Below, in pieces: positions 11,958 to 25,351 of a stretch of 64,000 nt of DNA. The position numbers were made by a program, and so were the translations under genes. How positions within the stretch are numbered: the first letter of the stretch is position 1; each line of letters starts with the position of its first letter. Source of the DNA: Floccularia luteovirens (taxonomy: Eukaryota; Basidiomycota; Agaricomycetes; Agaricales; Squamanitaceae); NCBI GenBank assembly GCA_009739215.1, contig VSJF01000002.1, positions 1,302,001-1,366,000 of the forward strand, given 5' to 3'. A model generated the notes under the pieces. The model made no database searches. It was not told where the DNA came from and saw only the letters and a program-made list of their open reading frames with translations.

Positions 11958-14900
11958 TCAGAATCTCGTAGAAGGATCTAATGGACCCAAGGGACCATAG
12001 CGTTGCTGGCCGGGGCCATTGCGTCCAGGTGGTGCTGCCCCAGAAGGTACATTTGCTCGACCGTGAGGCGGCGGATAGTCGCTATTCATGCTTGAAGGTG
12101 ATGTTGGCGACAGCGCATTGCTCCCATAGTTTGTATTTGGTGTCGTTGATCTAGTCATTGGCGCATAGCCATTCGCACTCAGATTCGATAGCTGGACTGT
12201 TGACGTTGAGCCATCCGCTAGTTGATATCGGGGAGCGTAAGTTGATGCCGGTGGTGTCGGTCTATCGTCGAAACCCATTTCCAGCATGGCTTCCAACTCT
12301 GCACCACCCACTGTCTTCGCTGATTGTATCGCTTGATCGTGTGGCGCCGCAAACCCCACTGGTGGCGGTGGATATTGAGTATTGTGTTCATTATAACCAC
12401 CTATTTGGAGCCCCCAATGGTCTTCGTCTGAGGAGTTCACAGAGAGTGTGTCCGAGCCATCATATTGACTGCGTGCATCTGGAGCACTGAGGAATTCGCC
12501 GTCGGTGTAGCCTGACGGGTGCATTCTTTCAAATTCTCTCCGTCGCCTCTCCTCGCGTTTGAGTTTGCGTAATCGCGAACGTTCCCAATCTTCCCACCGA
12601 CGCATAGGTACAACAGCTCCAACAGTACCACCACCATCTCCATGACCTTCACCCTTTCCTTCACCTTCCACTTTTCTGAAAGAGTGGGTTGAACGTCATA
12701 ATACAATAAATTTCACAATTATGCTTACCTAGTCTCTCCCCATGAAAAGTCATCAAAATGCCAAAAAGCGTAAACAGGCAAGACAAAGTTCCAAATCGGA
12801 AGAGCGAGGAGATATATCAACATCCAGAAAACATAAACCAATTTTCTCGTCGTAAGAAGGATCAAAATTGCTGGAAGACCAAGTACGGCAATAAGTAACA
12901 TCAGTGGAATCGCCTCCTCAAAGGTTTTTGGAGGCGTCAAAGCCATTCCAACGATCAACATATAAGTGAGCGTGATAGCGATGGGAAGGACCACAGTACC
13001 AAGGAGATCCATGAACACGACAAATTGCATGCTGAAACAGAAAGTTCCACAGAGATTACGGACAAGCACCAGTTCCATGAGATTGTGGATGGTAGAGTTG
13101 ATCCATCGACGACGCTGTGACAAAAGTATGGAGAAAGTATCGGGAACGATGGTTCTGCATCTTGCCTGGGGTAAAAACATCATCTTCCTGTTCGGGAACG
13201 TGCGAAGGAGGATCGTAGTCAGGAAGCGATCCTCTCCAAGGAGTAGAAGATTTTTCTGGTGGAGAGTGGTGACTTCGCTCTGACTATATTCTTTCACAAT
13301 TTCGGGCTTGATAATGAGTGGAACCCAGTCATCTCCAGTGGCTTTGCGTGCTTTCAATCTGAACATGGAAAAGCATCCGGGAAGACATGAAACACCACCA
13401 AAAACAGACTCGAATGCTTTGGCGAGATGATGGGAAATGAAATATTCAAAGACTTGAATAGCTGTGACCCATGACTGCCGCTTATTGGCTATCCTCGTCT
13501 CTCCACAGACGCCCATAATCATTTGATCGTGATGCATGCAGTTGACCAGGTGTCCAAGAGAACTCGGGAATACTTTGGTATCAGCATCAACCTGTACCTT
13601 ACGACTCAGAAAAAATGATGTGATTGAAAAGAAGAATACGAAACTGACCATGAGACAAACTTCGAAGAAGTCCGGGGTTACTCCCATCAATATGTGAATC
13701 TTACGGAAGAGGTCGAACTCCAGGGGATTCATACGGTCGTTGTATGTTACACGGGAAAAGAAATTCATGAGAATAAGTTGACTGTCTCGTTTGCCCCTGT
13801 TACCGGGTTTCTTGTCGTTGGCTGCCTCGGCTTCTGTACCACATTTTACAACGACGACTGTTGGTGTGCGGCAGCCTGCTACGGCTGTAAAAAAAGAAGA
13901 TGGGTAAGCATGGAAACAATAGCTAAATTAAGGAGAAGAACTGACTGTAATGACCAGCATAAACCATCGCCCTGTTGTTTGCTTTTGCACCTGATCCGAC
14001 GGCGGAGTAACTCATGGGCATCGGATTACCAAATCTGGGATCTGCCTCTAAAAGTCCCACGCAGATATCTGGGGTGCTCCTTTTCTCGCCAGCTCCAGTA
14101 ATCATCCCATCGGCAACGACGAACAGCAATTTTCTGGCGTCCGAGTATGTAGTCGTTGAAATAGAATCCAATGTTGTTCGTAGAGATTCCTCGCCTTCAG
14201 AGTAACAAGTGACGAGACAAACGGCGAATAATTCCGCACCTATCTGTGCGAGACTCATGATAGGAGTGGGAGATTCCGAGTTGATCAAAGTAGCGCTCGA
14301 GGAGGATGCTATAGATCGTGGAGATTTCACAGCTTTGTTAATTTTCTTCCCACCTCCAACCGCCCATGGAGCTGTCCCATTTTTGTTGTCGATGGACACA
14401 TTAGCACCCTCTGGCATAACGGAGGGACTAATGACAGAGCGGTTGAGTTGATGACTGTTGGGGGGACCTGCAAGATGTTCTGAGAGAAACCAGTTGAAAA
14501 CACAAGCCATTACGAAGCGAACAAAAACAAGGCCGAGAATGACAATAAGACCAGCGTAGAGGAAAAGACTCGAAACGAAACATCCTGGAGTGACTTTGTC
14601 GATATTGCCAGCGTAGTAGCGTTGTTTGATGCAAGGAATTGCGGATTTGAGATCAGTTCGGCTGTAAAACAAAAGGGTAGCATCCTTGCCACTGCCGCTA
14701 GACTGGGCCTGTAAGACAGTGCGTAAAGCAACATCGACGTTATCTGAAGCAACTGGATTAGGATGCTGCTTTATGTAAGGACCCATGTTGAGAACAGCTC
14801 CATCTAAGACGAAATAATTGGGAAGAAGAGCGACTTGATCCCAAGAATAACCTGCCAAAAAATTGGTGTTGGATATTGACAGAGTCTTATATGTGGAAGA

Positions 14901-15596
14901 AGCGTTGAGGAGGGGAAGTGGGCAATCATTGGATGAGGGACAAGGGTCATCAACAGCAACATGGAATTTAAGGCCGTTGCAAGAAGTAAACTGGGCAGCG
15001 TTGCGTTGGAAGAATGAAGTGATGTCTAGACCAGGGGAAGCAGCAAGGCCACGAAGATCGACGCCTGGGGGGGAGGTGGCGGAGGAAACATTGAAGATAT
15101 TACCCTGAATACCGACAGTGTTAGGGAAGGAACCGACACGGAGAAACTGGTCATGGAAGGCGTCGACCTGAGGACATAGAACTTTTTGGAAACCAACGGT
15201 AGCGAAACCGACTGCACCGCAAAGAACGACTATGAGAAAACAAAGAGCAATTTTCTCTCTCCAAGCTTGGCGTACAGCAGGATCTTTCAGGCCTCCAACA
15301 GAGCTGAGAAGAAAATCTGGGGCCCAAAAAGATACGATACGAGAGAAAATACGCCATGAAGTAGAGCCATTGTATGAGGAGGAAGAAGAGGACGATTGAC
15401 GAAGGGCGGGGCTTGCAGAAGGGGGTTGAATGGAAGCTGGGGGGTTAATGAGAGGGACAGGAGCTACGCCACGTTCTGGACGGGTGAGAGTCTTTGCTCT
15501 GCGAATGGTTGCGCCTGCTGAAGGAGGGTGACGAGTAGTAGGGATTGGGACATCAGAGACATCATAGTTTGAGTTTTGCTGGAAACGAGGGGCCAT
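11958..15596 (-). CDS. class IV-type (Chs3-like) chitin synthase
   Basis: Processive glycosyltransferase that makes chitin from UDP-GlcNAc at the plasma membrane. Four exons trace cleanly: 13946-15596, 13649-13884, 12729-13591 and 11958-12675, giving 1,155 residues with the frame closed. The N-terminus is a disordered Pro/Ser-rich tail, followed by a first membrane segment after [13 protein letters not shown] and a second around [15 protein letters not shown]. The GT2 core shows [18 protein letters not shown], the [15 protein letters not shown] stretch, VDADTK (donor Asp), GEDRFLTT (catalytic Asp) and the product-binding [15 protein letters not shown]-terminal membrane segments follow, ending [11 protein letters not shown]. 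The last exon is a disordered tail of about 235 residues. There is no myosin motor and no cytochrome b5-like DEK module of the class V type, so S. cerevisiae Chs3-like class IV is the best fit. The start at 15596 is the only upstream in-frame ATG seen. Confidence 0.93.
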
Positions 15597-15758
15597 GGAA
15601 AGAGAGTGGAGAGGAATACCAGAGCAGCTGTGGACCGGCCTTGAGAAAGGAAAAGCTGAGAGAAAAGTTAACTCAAACTTGGTAACGATGCCACAAGCTT
15701 AGACCACGTGCTCACTATCTTTTTTACCATAACTACACTGCTAACTGTACATCCACCA
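15597..15758. promoter_or_regulatory. divergent promoter with CACGTG box
   Basis: Only 162 bp separate the start codons of the chitin synthase (-) and the phosphatase (+), so the two must share control sequence. It holds an E-box palindrome CACGTG at 15705-15710, a site bound by bHLH factors such as Cbf1 or Pho4 in fungi. Binding is inferred. Confidence 0.4.
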
Positions 15759-17651
15759 ATGTCAATTTATGACCTCGCTCTCCTAGCCTCTCAGCATCAT
15801 TCAAGTCTGTACAGCCGTCAAAAATTTGGTCCTAATGGTTCTCCTGTTCAATACGTCCCCATCTCCCTCCATCTCCCTCAACATTACGCTCTCCTCTTAG
15901 CCCGTCAACTCTCTTGTCTCGACTCACAAGGCTGGTCTCGTCACTCTTCACCCAACCTCGACGTCCCCTCCCTCGGTCCTTCAGGTTCTTCCCCTCTCTC
16001 TTCTCCTCACATTCAACACGATCTTCTTGCCGCAATCGCAGAACCTCCAAGCTCCAATTTATCTGCCACTTTTCCTCCTTCTCTTCGCACTTCCTCTTCC
16101 CATCCAATAAAGTCTGTCTCCAATCCTATTTTTACACCCCATTCTGACTAGTTTCCATCCAGCATTTCTTCTCTACTCCCGACAGAACTCCTGCCTGTCG
16201 TCTCATCCCATGCTTTCCTTACCTCCTCGATCTCATCTCCAACCATCCTCGAGATCCCGCCATGCTTCACACTACACCGTCTCCTTGCTACCAGAGATAA
16301 ACACTGCCATCTCCTAGACTCCGTGCACCCTCCACCCCTACCCCCATTACCCATCCTCGACAGACCCGTAGAACACTTCCGCACCCGCTCCAGTATTGCT
16401 GATGCCCTACACGCTGCAATGAACAGCGGCTTTGCCAACGGACAACATCCTGAACTTCGCTCGTTTACTTCTACCCGCACGGAAACAATGCGGAAACACG
16501 CCCTCAAAGCCCTCCTCTCCCAGGAGACTGTATCCCTTTCACTCACTTTAAACTCCAAGTCACATGTAGATTTGACAGCCGTCAAGACTGATATATCTCA
16601 TTCAATAGAATCAGGTGGTCCATTTTCACCCCATTCCAATCACACCCGAAGGAGTTCCTCACTTACAGATGTCCAACCACCAATAATGTATGTTCTCTGA
16701 GACTATTTCCGATCTATTCACCCTTATTCCGTGCAGTCTTCAACCTGCTGACGATCCCGATATTTTGCATACCCCACTCAAGGATGATACCCATTCCTCT
16801 CTCTCTATTGGTAACTTATTTCTTTCATCGTGCCCTGGAAAAAAAGGTAGAACTTCTACTTTCGTGTATATTTCTTATTAATTTCATTCCAGTGAGATTA
16901 CATGGTCCCGTAAATGGACGTAGTGGCGTGTGTAGGGACTTAGAAACCGATCTCGCCAGGATAAAGGAGATGAATGTAGGATGTATTATATGGTTGGTTC
17001 CATCGAACCAGTACTTTAACGAGACTAATTATGCATAGTTGTTTGGACAATGAAGAACTGGACCTGCTGGGTGTGTCATGGCCAACTTATCGTAAATCAG
17101 CTGAAGACCTCGGTATCGATGTGTTGAGGTATGGCTTATCCGTCTCATGACAACACGGCTCTCAATTCAAAAACCGGCAGGATTCCCATACCTGAAGGCT
17201 TAGCCCCTGCAGCCGTGTCATCGACAGATAGTTATTTGAAGGAGATCATCACTTCTTATACGCTGCAAGGCATATCGGTCCTTGTGCACTGCCGCGGTGG
17301 GCTTGGACGAGCTGGTGTGATTGCATGCTGTTGGGCCATCAAACTCGGGCTTTGTGGTTGGCTTGAAACCGCCCCCGATGATGTTAATCAAACATCAGAA
17401 TGTCAAAACGCAATCAGAAAAGATACCCTAGAATTTATAGACAGAGTCATCAACTATGTCAGGAAGCGTCGTAGTCCTAAGGCGATTGAGACTTACGAAC
17501 AAGTCAAATTTGTGGTCGACTTTGTAGAACATCTCAGAAAAAATGCCGCAGGAGGTATGTCTTTTTCTTTCATGTCAATCCTTACTAAATCATTTTACTA
17601 GAATTCCTTAAAGTTGATGCTGTCCGGTGTGCAGATGTACCCATTGTTTAA
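15759..17651 (+). CDS. dual-specificity/tyrosine phosphatase, CDKN3-like
   Basis: Seven exons trace with a closed frame: 15759-16111, 16163-16687, 16737-16846, 16893-16992, 17039-17128, 17181-17554, 17602-17651, giving 533 residues. The start MSIYDLALLASQ at 15759 is preferred to an in-frame ATG at 15708. The first 51-bp intron removes an in-frame stop at 16149. The N-terminal 300 residues are Ser/Pro-rich and unassigned. The catalytic half shows NLFLSSCPGKK, the GRSGVCRDLETDL loop, RIPIPEGLAP and the P-loop VHCRGGLGRAG, a full HCX5R signature with Cys and Arg present. This resembles KAP/CDKN3-type phosphatases, which dephosphorylate cyclin-dependent kinases. The fungal substrate is not known. 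The C-terminus ends FLKVDAVRCADVPIV. It is divergently transcribed from the chitin synthase. Confidence 0.85.
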
Positions 17652-18334
17652 GCTCAAGGTCGCAACAATTTCCCTGTATTTTCCCTTTTGTGTATTACTT
17701 GGGATGGAGTGTATATCGCTAATATTATACAATATTTTTCACTGGAAGTTTTTATGTATTTTTACTACCATCATTTATGTCCCCCTTGTTCCATTAACAA
17801 TCATGATCTGTGTGTCCGTGTCATCAAGAAATAGAAAGATGGGACCTGTCACTGTCAATTGTCAAAGTCCACCACCGGCGCCCGCCGCCCCAGAGGGGAC
17901 CCATGGTCAGTTCGACCAAAACAGGTAAAATAACAGTGCATATATATATCTCTGATTGCGGACACGGGATAATTGTAAATCCGCCAATCGCACCAAAGTC
18001 AAGAAAGCAGGTGAAAATTTTTCGTGGTTGGCTTGGCATCTTTTGTACTCTTTAGGGGAGTATTAACTCCCCATGACCAAAGGCTAGATCGATCCCAGTG
18101 GCTACTCCGATAAATAAAACGGGTTTTTCTACATAAAAAGTCACCAGGTTCGATCGGAATAAATTTTTGGGGCGCTGACGATAACATTGCGCAAGTTCGC
18201 AGTTTTGAACAGAAGATAAAGACAATTAAGGACAAGCAACTGTCAATACAGATCTCAATCTGACTTGTCTGATAATACATTTTCTGTCATCATTTCTGCT
18301 AATGATTAGTGCAAGCTAAATTGGACACTCAGCA
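17652..18334. other. intergenic, no gene recognised
   Basis: About 680 bp between two plus-strand genes. It should contain the phosphatase 3' UTR and the Ski3 promoter. No conserved RNA or exon was recognised; a GC-rich patch lies at about 17870-17905. Confidence 0.5.
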
Positions 18335-21300
18335 ATGTCTTTTGCCAAGAGTCAACTCAAATTGGCCAAGGAAGCTATAGGCAAAAAAGATTATTCTGCG
18401 GTCGAGAATGCAGCAAGCCAGGTGTTGGATTACGAGCCTGATAACTATACAGCGTAAGAGTGCTGGCGCTGTTCGAAAATCTCCTTCTGATCAACCGAAA
18501 AGCAAGGTATTTCTAGGTCTAGCACTTCTAGAACTTAGAGAGTATGACAAGAGCGAGCAAGTAATTTCTGTTCGCGTTGATAGAGGAGAATTCGAGTTCT
18601 AATTACCGTCAGGTGTATCGCAGTGCCATTAAATCAAATCCAGGCCAATTATTAGCCTTGCAGGTTCGTTTTCCAAGGTCATGACCTTACTAAGAACCTC
18701 GGGCATATATCATTTCGAGTTTAGGGGATTTCTAAATTTTATGAGCGACTAGAAAGATGGGACCAGTATGACAAGAGTCTTCAGGACATCATCCAGTTTT
18801 TTGTCAAGTCGTATGTCTTCCTGTCCCTTTTGTTGTTTGTCCCCACCTATAATGTTTACCCTAGAGAGAATACAGACAAGTGTGCAGAGACGGTAGACAA
18901 ACTTATACGTTTACGCAGAGGGAATGGAAATCGCAAACAGGTAAAGACATAATAGATTCCAGCAATGATCGCTTCCCCTTAGATATAATCCGATAGTTAG
19001 TCGATGCACTGGGTCAATTACTTCCTGGATCATCCACATATGGCGTTCTTTCTTCGCTTCCTCCACCTGATTCCACAAATCCAACGGCAAACATCGTCAT
19101 TGACGTTCAAGCAGCAATCCATAATTCGCTTCCGGTCCTGGAAGAGATGATAAGTCTAGTGGAAAGAGATGAGGAGGAGGTTATCAGAAAAGAAATTGAT
19201 AGTCGAAGAAAACGGCTTGGTGCTCCTGGCATCGAAGCTATCACTAAGGAGGTTGACAAAGATATTCTGTCCACATCTAGGGTATGTCTTAGGTCGCTTT
19301 TTGATGGGAGTTGGACAGCATTCAAGCAGGGCGTCTCAGCTTCCGGCCTTGTACGATGAGGTGCTCAATCACCCTAATACATCTGATACTCTGCGTCGTG
19401 AGACAGAAGCAAAGTTGCTTCGATATAAACAGCGGCTTCTCCGTGCTCTGCCAGATACAGGCAACTCGCGCGATCTAAAGGTGTCAATATCGAAAGAGCT
19501 TGATAACCTAATCGATGGTGCTGTTCTTCTAAATATTCCTGACGAGTTGGCTTGGATGCTTTTCCTGGACAGTAAGGACTACGAGGAACTTGGTATGTTT
19601 AGCTGTGCTTGTTATGCAAGACCTAATTAGTTATGGAGAAATTTTATAGCTGCATTTGGTGTTCAACATTTCAAATCATACATGCATCTATTCCCCTTGT
19701 CTTCTATGGCCTCGTTGCTCAGGGGCTATTTTGCTTATACAGGAATAGAACTGGGTGGTGATGAAGATGGAGATGAAGAAGATATACCAGTTGCTTTGAA
19801 CAAGGACGAAGAGCCCCTTGACATCATTCTGGTTGGTATATGTGGACTTCATGATTCGGTCAGATTGATCACAAAGTTTTGTAGAATGCGTTTTCTAGTG
19901 TCCAAAACACAATCATTGCTAATAGAATCGTGGCCGAAGTCTATCTTATAGAAGAAGACTATGAAAATGCGATAAAGATATCAAAGAAGTGCTTGGAGTT
20001 GTTACACAAGTTTGAATTGGATTTTTGCAAGAAACTCAAAAGGCAAGTCTCATTCAAACTTTGTGAACCCACGTAATGTGAATGATAACCATTTGCTGCA
20101 CCCTTACAGGATGCGGATAGGGCTGCAAGTGATCCTCTCTACCTCACTTGTCCATTTTTACCCTCCGAAGCACCATCCGGATGCTTCTGCTATTATTCAA
20201 GTTGTTTTGGCAGATTCTCCAGATAATGCATCGTGTCTTATGGGTTTTGCGTATATCATGGAGGCAGCAAGAGATTGGGAGAAAGCCGCTGATTTGTTCG
20301 ACAAGGTTGTCAACCTGTTACCCGGAGACTTGGACAAAGGTCTACGTGCCCAAGAGGAAGAAGCATGGTGTCGGTTTCACATGGACCAGGTTGATGTGGG
20401 ACTGTCCGGCCTGCATAAAACGTTTGATGCTCTTAATGGCTTACATGATCGGAGACTTGACACTGCCAGGTGCTTATGGAGAATAGGAAAGTGTTACTGG
20501 GATATGAATGGTGGGTCTCACTTCCCCATCAAGCAAGTTGCTTCCTTTGTTCTATTTAACCATCGGTATATGTATAGATCGTGAAAATTCATACAAATAT
20601 TTTATTAATTCATTGAAGGAAAATCCAAGTTTTGCGCCTGCTTTTACTTCACTTGGAATATACTATTTGGAGCAGGCCTCGCCTCCGGATCCGATACGTG
20701 CATCAAAATGTTTCCAAAAGGCGTTTGAGTTGGACCCAAAGGAAGCAGATGCCGCAGAACGCTTAGCAAAAGGGTTTGCGGATGATCGAGAATGGGATCT
20801 CGTGGAGGTTATCGCGAAGAGAACTATCGAAGGAGAAGGTGGTATTGATGCTGGAATGAAGGGATCGGAAAGTAGTACGGCAAGATACCTCCCCACCAAT
20901 GCTTGGGCGTGGAAATCGCTTGGAGTAGTAGAGCTAGTGAGCACTACGATCGCGCTGTCATTCCTTAAAGAGTTAATTCAATTGATCAGACTCGCCGTCA
21001 ATATCCTGCTGCAATACAAGCTTTCCAGGTAGCATTACGTGCAGAACCTGAAGACCAATTGATGTGGTTACGTTTGGGGGAGGCCTATGGCAAAGCCGGG
21101 CGGTATGCAGCTGCTCTGAAAGCATTGTACCATGCTCTGGAACTAAATCCGGGCGATTGGATATGTTCATATTTCATTGGCGATGTCAAGCAACGCATGG
21201 GACTATACAAGGATGCCATTTCAATACTCGAATCAATATTGGAAACTCGCCCGACGGAAATTGGCATTCTGGCCTCACTGGGAAGATCCTGCCTTGAACT

Positions 21301-23498
21301 AGGTCGGACTGAGTTTGTGGAGGGTTTCATAGATCGCGGGGAATCGTCATTAATTAAAGCCGTGACTGTCGGACTGGAGATGGTGGAACACAGTGCCGGC
21401 TTTCGTAGTATGGCATGGAAGTTTATTGCAGATTCTTTGTTCTACCTTTCCCATCGCCCGGTATATGCTCAAGAAGACAGCGTACGTACCACTTTGCAGA
21501 CTGTGATGGGACGGTTAACACTAGGGCACGGCGTCGAAATACCAGATGTGTTATCTATGTCGCCATTTGACGTTGCGGTGCCTGTGGATGGGAAGAAAGT
21601 GCTGGAAGTCGCGGTTTTCTCGTACAACAATATAGTTGCACTCGGTCCATCAGTAAAAAAGAAGGATGGTAGCGCCTGGTATGATCTTGGAATCGCAATG
21701 GATACCTGGATTTCGAAGGCACCCAAAGGCACCGAGACATCCGCTGTCAAAGAAAAAGTTGTGGAATGTTTGAACAACGCTCTCCGAGAACAGGCGGGTA
21801 ATGACGCATATTGGGTTGCACTCGGGAATGCGCAGTTTTCTACCAATGCCGGAATGGCACAACATGCATATATTAAGGCTTTAGAGATTGACTCAAAGGT
21901 AGAGTGGCGATGCCATCCAATAACTTATTAAATGTGACTTGGGTGACACAGAACGCTCTGTATTGGACGAACCTTGGTCTGTTGTACCTTCATCACAATG
22001 ACATGGAGCTAGCATACGAAGCTTTCCACCGGTCTCAAGTTCTTGATCCTGAATATAGTATAGCATGGATTGGGCAGGCTCTACTAGCAGCTGCGAATGG
22101 CGATGATGCTGGCGCTAAAACATTGCTTGAGCATAGTGTCAGCCTTCCCATTTTTGTGGTGTGTTCAATTCTTTTTTTTCGAGTTGGGAAGTTTGAATTT
22201 GAATTAAATTTCTTGAAATGTAAAGTCACAGGCAGGATATGAGTTTTCCGCAAGAATATTCGATGCTCCCCCTGCTTACAATGTAGCGCATAACACCCCT
22301 TATGTGACGCTCTTACCAGCGTTTTTTGTGCTTGAGCGTTGTGTCACACAAAGGCCAGAGGACAGTAGTATGCTCCATCTTCTTGCACTTGTTTGCGAGC
22401 GCCTCGGGCAAACAACGCGGGCAGCAGAACTCGTGGGACGTGCGATTACATTATTGGAACGTGCGTATGAGGAGCGGGAAGACTCAAAGGATGAGCATCG
22501 ATTCGTGGTAGCGTGTGCTACCCTAGGCCGTGTGAGACTTGCACTCGGAGATCATGCGGGGGTGTTAGAAGCTTTTGGAAGTGTTTTAGGGCTGATTAAT
22601 GGAAGGGATACCTCTCCAAAGGATACAGTTACAAAGGAAGAGTTATCATTGCGTGTTCAAGCTCTATTCGGGTCTGGGATTGCACATTTCTTATTAGGTG
22701 ACGCACAGGCTGCGTTGGATATGTTTCAAAATGCATTACAAGGTTCGGGAAGCAACGAAGTTATTCGTGGACATGTTACAGTATTCCTCGCACAGGTGAT
22801 GTGGGCAATTGGTACCGAAGAGTTGAAAGAACTGGCCAAGACACAGTTGTTAGAATGGTTTGTCATTTTGCCTTAACTTATTGTTTCCAATCACGTCATT
22901 TGCAATAGTATCACTGTGGATCCAGAGAATCTGGCCGCAATTAATACGCTCGCTGGGATGGGGATTCTGACAGGTGACGACGGCCTTGTAGATGCGGCGC
23001 TTGCAGAGATTTTAGCCCTCCCACTTGAAGAGCGCCGCATTATGGATCCACAGAAAGACATTGATTATCTGCTGGTACAACATTATATTGGGCAGGTCAG
23101 TTTATGATTTGAGATTATCAGTGAATGATATTATCTAATTGTCTTTTCAGAGGGATCCCGTGAAAGCGCTCTCCGTAGCACAACACAACTTATTGACAGA
23201 TCCTTCCGATATGAACGCGCGGATTAAGCTGGTTGAGTTGTCCCTGCAAAACAGCCAGTACGCGTCTGCGCTCGCATTACTTGCAGTGACTATAAAGAAT
23301 GGAAGTGACGAGAGACATGGTGAGATGGAAGCAGAAGCATCCAGGCTGCAAGCAATTGCGCATATTAAGATTGGTGAAATACAAGATGCATTGAAGGCCG
23401 CCCAACGAGCAATTATATTGATGCCTGGGGAATTACGCGGATGGCAAACTTTGGCGTATGTGCGGTCATTGGGAGTTGCAGATAAAAAGATGTATTGA
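18335..23498 (+). CDS. SKI3: Ski3 / TTC37, TPR scaffold of the Ski complex
   Basis: Scaffold of the cytoplasmic Ski2-Ski3-Ski8 complex, which feeds mRNA into the exosome for 3'-5' decay. The gene starts with MSFAKSQLKLAKEAIGKKDY at 18335 and ends VADKKMY at 23498. It has many introns and encodes roughly 1,370 residues. Exons joined across small introns show successive TPR pairs: KVFLGLALLELREYDKSEQ, GISKFYERLERWDQYDKSLQ, then the conserved LVDALGQLLPGSS and PANIVIDVQAAI-like region. Further TPRs follow: FTSLGIYYLEQA, WLRLGEAYGKAGRYAAALKAL (about 21060), ALYWTNLGLLYLHHNDMELA (about 21950) and the C-terminal ARIKLVELSLQNSQYASALA. Order and content match fungal Ski3. Exact borders of several small exons (18460-18960, 19590-20110) are approximate. 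It is convergent with the LETM1-family gene, 130 bp away. Confidence 0.9.
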
Positions 23499-23628
23499 TT
23501 AACGCGATTAGTAAGTAACAAGTGATGTGGGGGGTGATTGTGTTTCTATATATTTTACGAATACATCATCTTCCATTATCCATTAGTGGCAGTGCAGACA
23601 TAGAACATGTTCGACCCTAATTATGATT

Positions 23629-25003
23629 TTAGAGCTTGGATAGAAGGAGGTACAGCCTATAGGCATCGGGGTCTACAGAGGCATTCGCAGTCATTTCTTG
23701 AACAGAGTTGAGCCACCACTCAAGGCGGGCTAGTTTCGTCTTCAAAGGTGACCCTGGCACTGAACTGTCGTATCACCGGATGGTTAATATTTATAGCGTC
23801 TTTAGGATACGTGAGGAAGACATACAGCGCACGCTCTGCAAGAGCTTCATCTATTGCTGATTCAGACAGGTGCAACCCGTCTTGGAGTAAGAGCTTGTCA
23901 TCTTCAGCAAGAAATTTCATATGTTGGCGGATTCGTCGAATCCGCAATGCATCAAAGCCAATGGTAGACAGTCCCAGAATTCTGGCGCGGGATGGGTCAA
24001 TAGGGATGTAGTAGCTCGGCTACAAAGCAGGATTATTCACCTACATACGGCTGCTGGTGCACCATCCACGCGCAATGAGGCGAGACCTAGATCTCCCAAA
24101 CAGTGTGTACGTACAACTGCCAAAAGTGCACGGCTGGATTGTGCAGTAGCTGCTGCTTTGGCTGCGCGGCTTGCGTCGATTCGTGCACGCTGAGAGGGGA
24201 GGATACATGTGGAAGGAAGAAACCTGGGTGCATATATTGCAATGATGGGGATGAGCTCCTCGAGGAGGAGGGCGATTACAAGAAAAGGGATGACTCTAAC
24301 CAGCGCACACACCAAAAAATGCATGAGAATCGCGAGTTACAAAATTCAAGTGGATTACAAACTTGTTTATGTCGTCTCGCTGAGTGCGTATAAGCCGAAA
24401 CTCTTGTCGTGTAAGGGGCGCACCTCCCTCCTGGCGTAGTCGAGCATTTATCTGTGCGATCTCTCCGCGGCGAATGTATATAAGTTTGACACCACGATAA
24501 TAGAATTTCTATGAACAGGTTGTCAGTAGTGGGTGTATAAGTGCAGGGAAGGTATATACTGCGAGTTGAATTCCCTTATGTAAGATGCGTCGAAACCAAT
24601 TTGCATCAGGGGGTGGGGGTATAAGAATGCCTGTAGCTTCTGCCTCTGCAATGTCGCGTTGGGCAGCCTCTTTTATGCCGCGTTCATCTTTAGGGATTGG
24701 GGAATTAGAGCCTTGTGGCGTCGTCGGCCTTGAGGCCTTTGTCTGAGCTGTAAGATCTAACTTTGACTTTAGGTTCCGCAAGGGAGTAGGTGGTGGCTTT
24801 GAGGGCTTTAGCGGCGCAGGGCGAAGGTCGAGTTTATGCTTAGAAAGACCGTGTTTGGAAAAGGACTTGTGAGAGTCAGGGGAAAGAGGAGTGGGTGGTG
24901 ATGGTGAGGAGGATACGTAGCGTACTGTGAAGAGAAGCGACGGAGGCGAGTTGAAGGGACGACGAGGATGTCTCCGGGCGACGAGAGACAGCGAGCGGAG
25001 CAT
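23629..25003 (-). CDS. LETM1-family mitochondrial inner-membrane protein
   Basis: Likely mitochondrial: the N-terminus is Arg-rich and hydroxylated without acidic residues (MLRSLSLVARRHPRRPF). Exon 1 is 24560-25003; the first intron (24509-24559) joins GIQLA to KFYYRGVKLIY. The second joins DDIN to KVIPFLVIALLLEELIPI, which is the transmembrane segment, followed by the family signature PSTCILPSQRARI. A 50-bp intron joins ASLR to PSYYIPIDPSRARIL, and the LETM1 ribosome-binding domain follows: LRIRRIRQHMKFLAEDDKLL and LSESAIDEALAERAL. A last intron joins VFLT to SVPGSPLKTKLARLEWW, ending LYLLLSKL at 23629. Retaining that intron would instead stop at 23720. LETM1/Mdm38 proteins act in mitochondrial K+/H+ balance and in ribosome attachment at the inner membrane. 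Which paralogue this is cannot be told. Confidence 0.8.
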
Positions 25004-25351
25004 TGAATTAATTTTGTAAAAAAAAAAGAAAACGAAATTCTAAGAAAAATGGAACACGAGAACTTGATGGTTAACACGTGATGTAATCGCTTTTATTATT
25101 AATAATTAAATTATTGAACCGTCACTCTGGAATGGACCACAGTATAGCAGAACGGAACAGCTCCGTACATCTCACTTGGCCAAAGTCATGGTCGCTGAGT
25201 TGTAATCATCATATCTGGATTAGCTATGAATATTCAATTTGTATCATACAAATTTAGTAGTGTGGAATACCAGTCATGTGATGTGAAAACTGGAGAAAGA
25301 AACTGACCATTTCATTGATAGACTTATCCTCATCTGCACATTTTATACACG
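25004..25351. promoter_or_regulatory. divergent promoter with CACGTG box
   Basis: 348 bp between the divergent LETM1-family and Med27 genes. CACGTG occurs at 25075-25080, inside AACACGTGATG. AT-rich otherwise. Regulation by a bHLH factor is inference. Confidence 0.4.

Noticed and set aside
16112..16162. In-frame stop making the phosphatase gene a pseudogene
   Set aside because: A 51-bp GT-AG intron with a CTGAC branch point removes the stop, and the frame continues through all remaining exons.
24025..24060. A 29-bp intron in the LETM1-family gene starting GTATGT
   Set aside because: Too short for splicing; a donor 21 bp upstream (GTGGATG) gives a 50-bp intron in the same phase.
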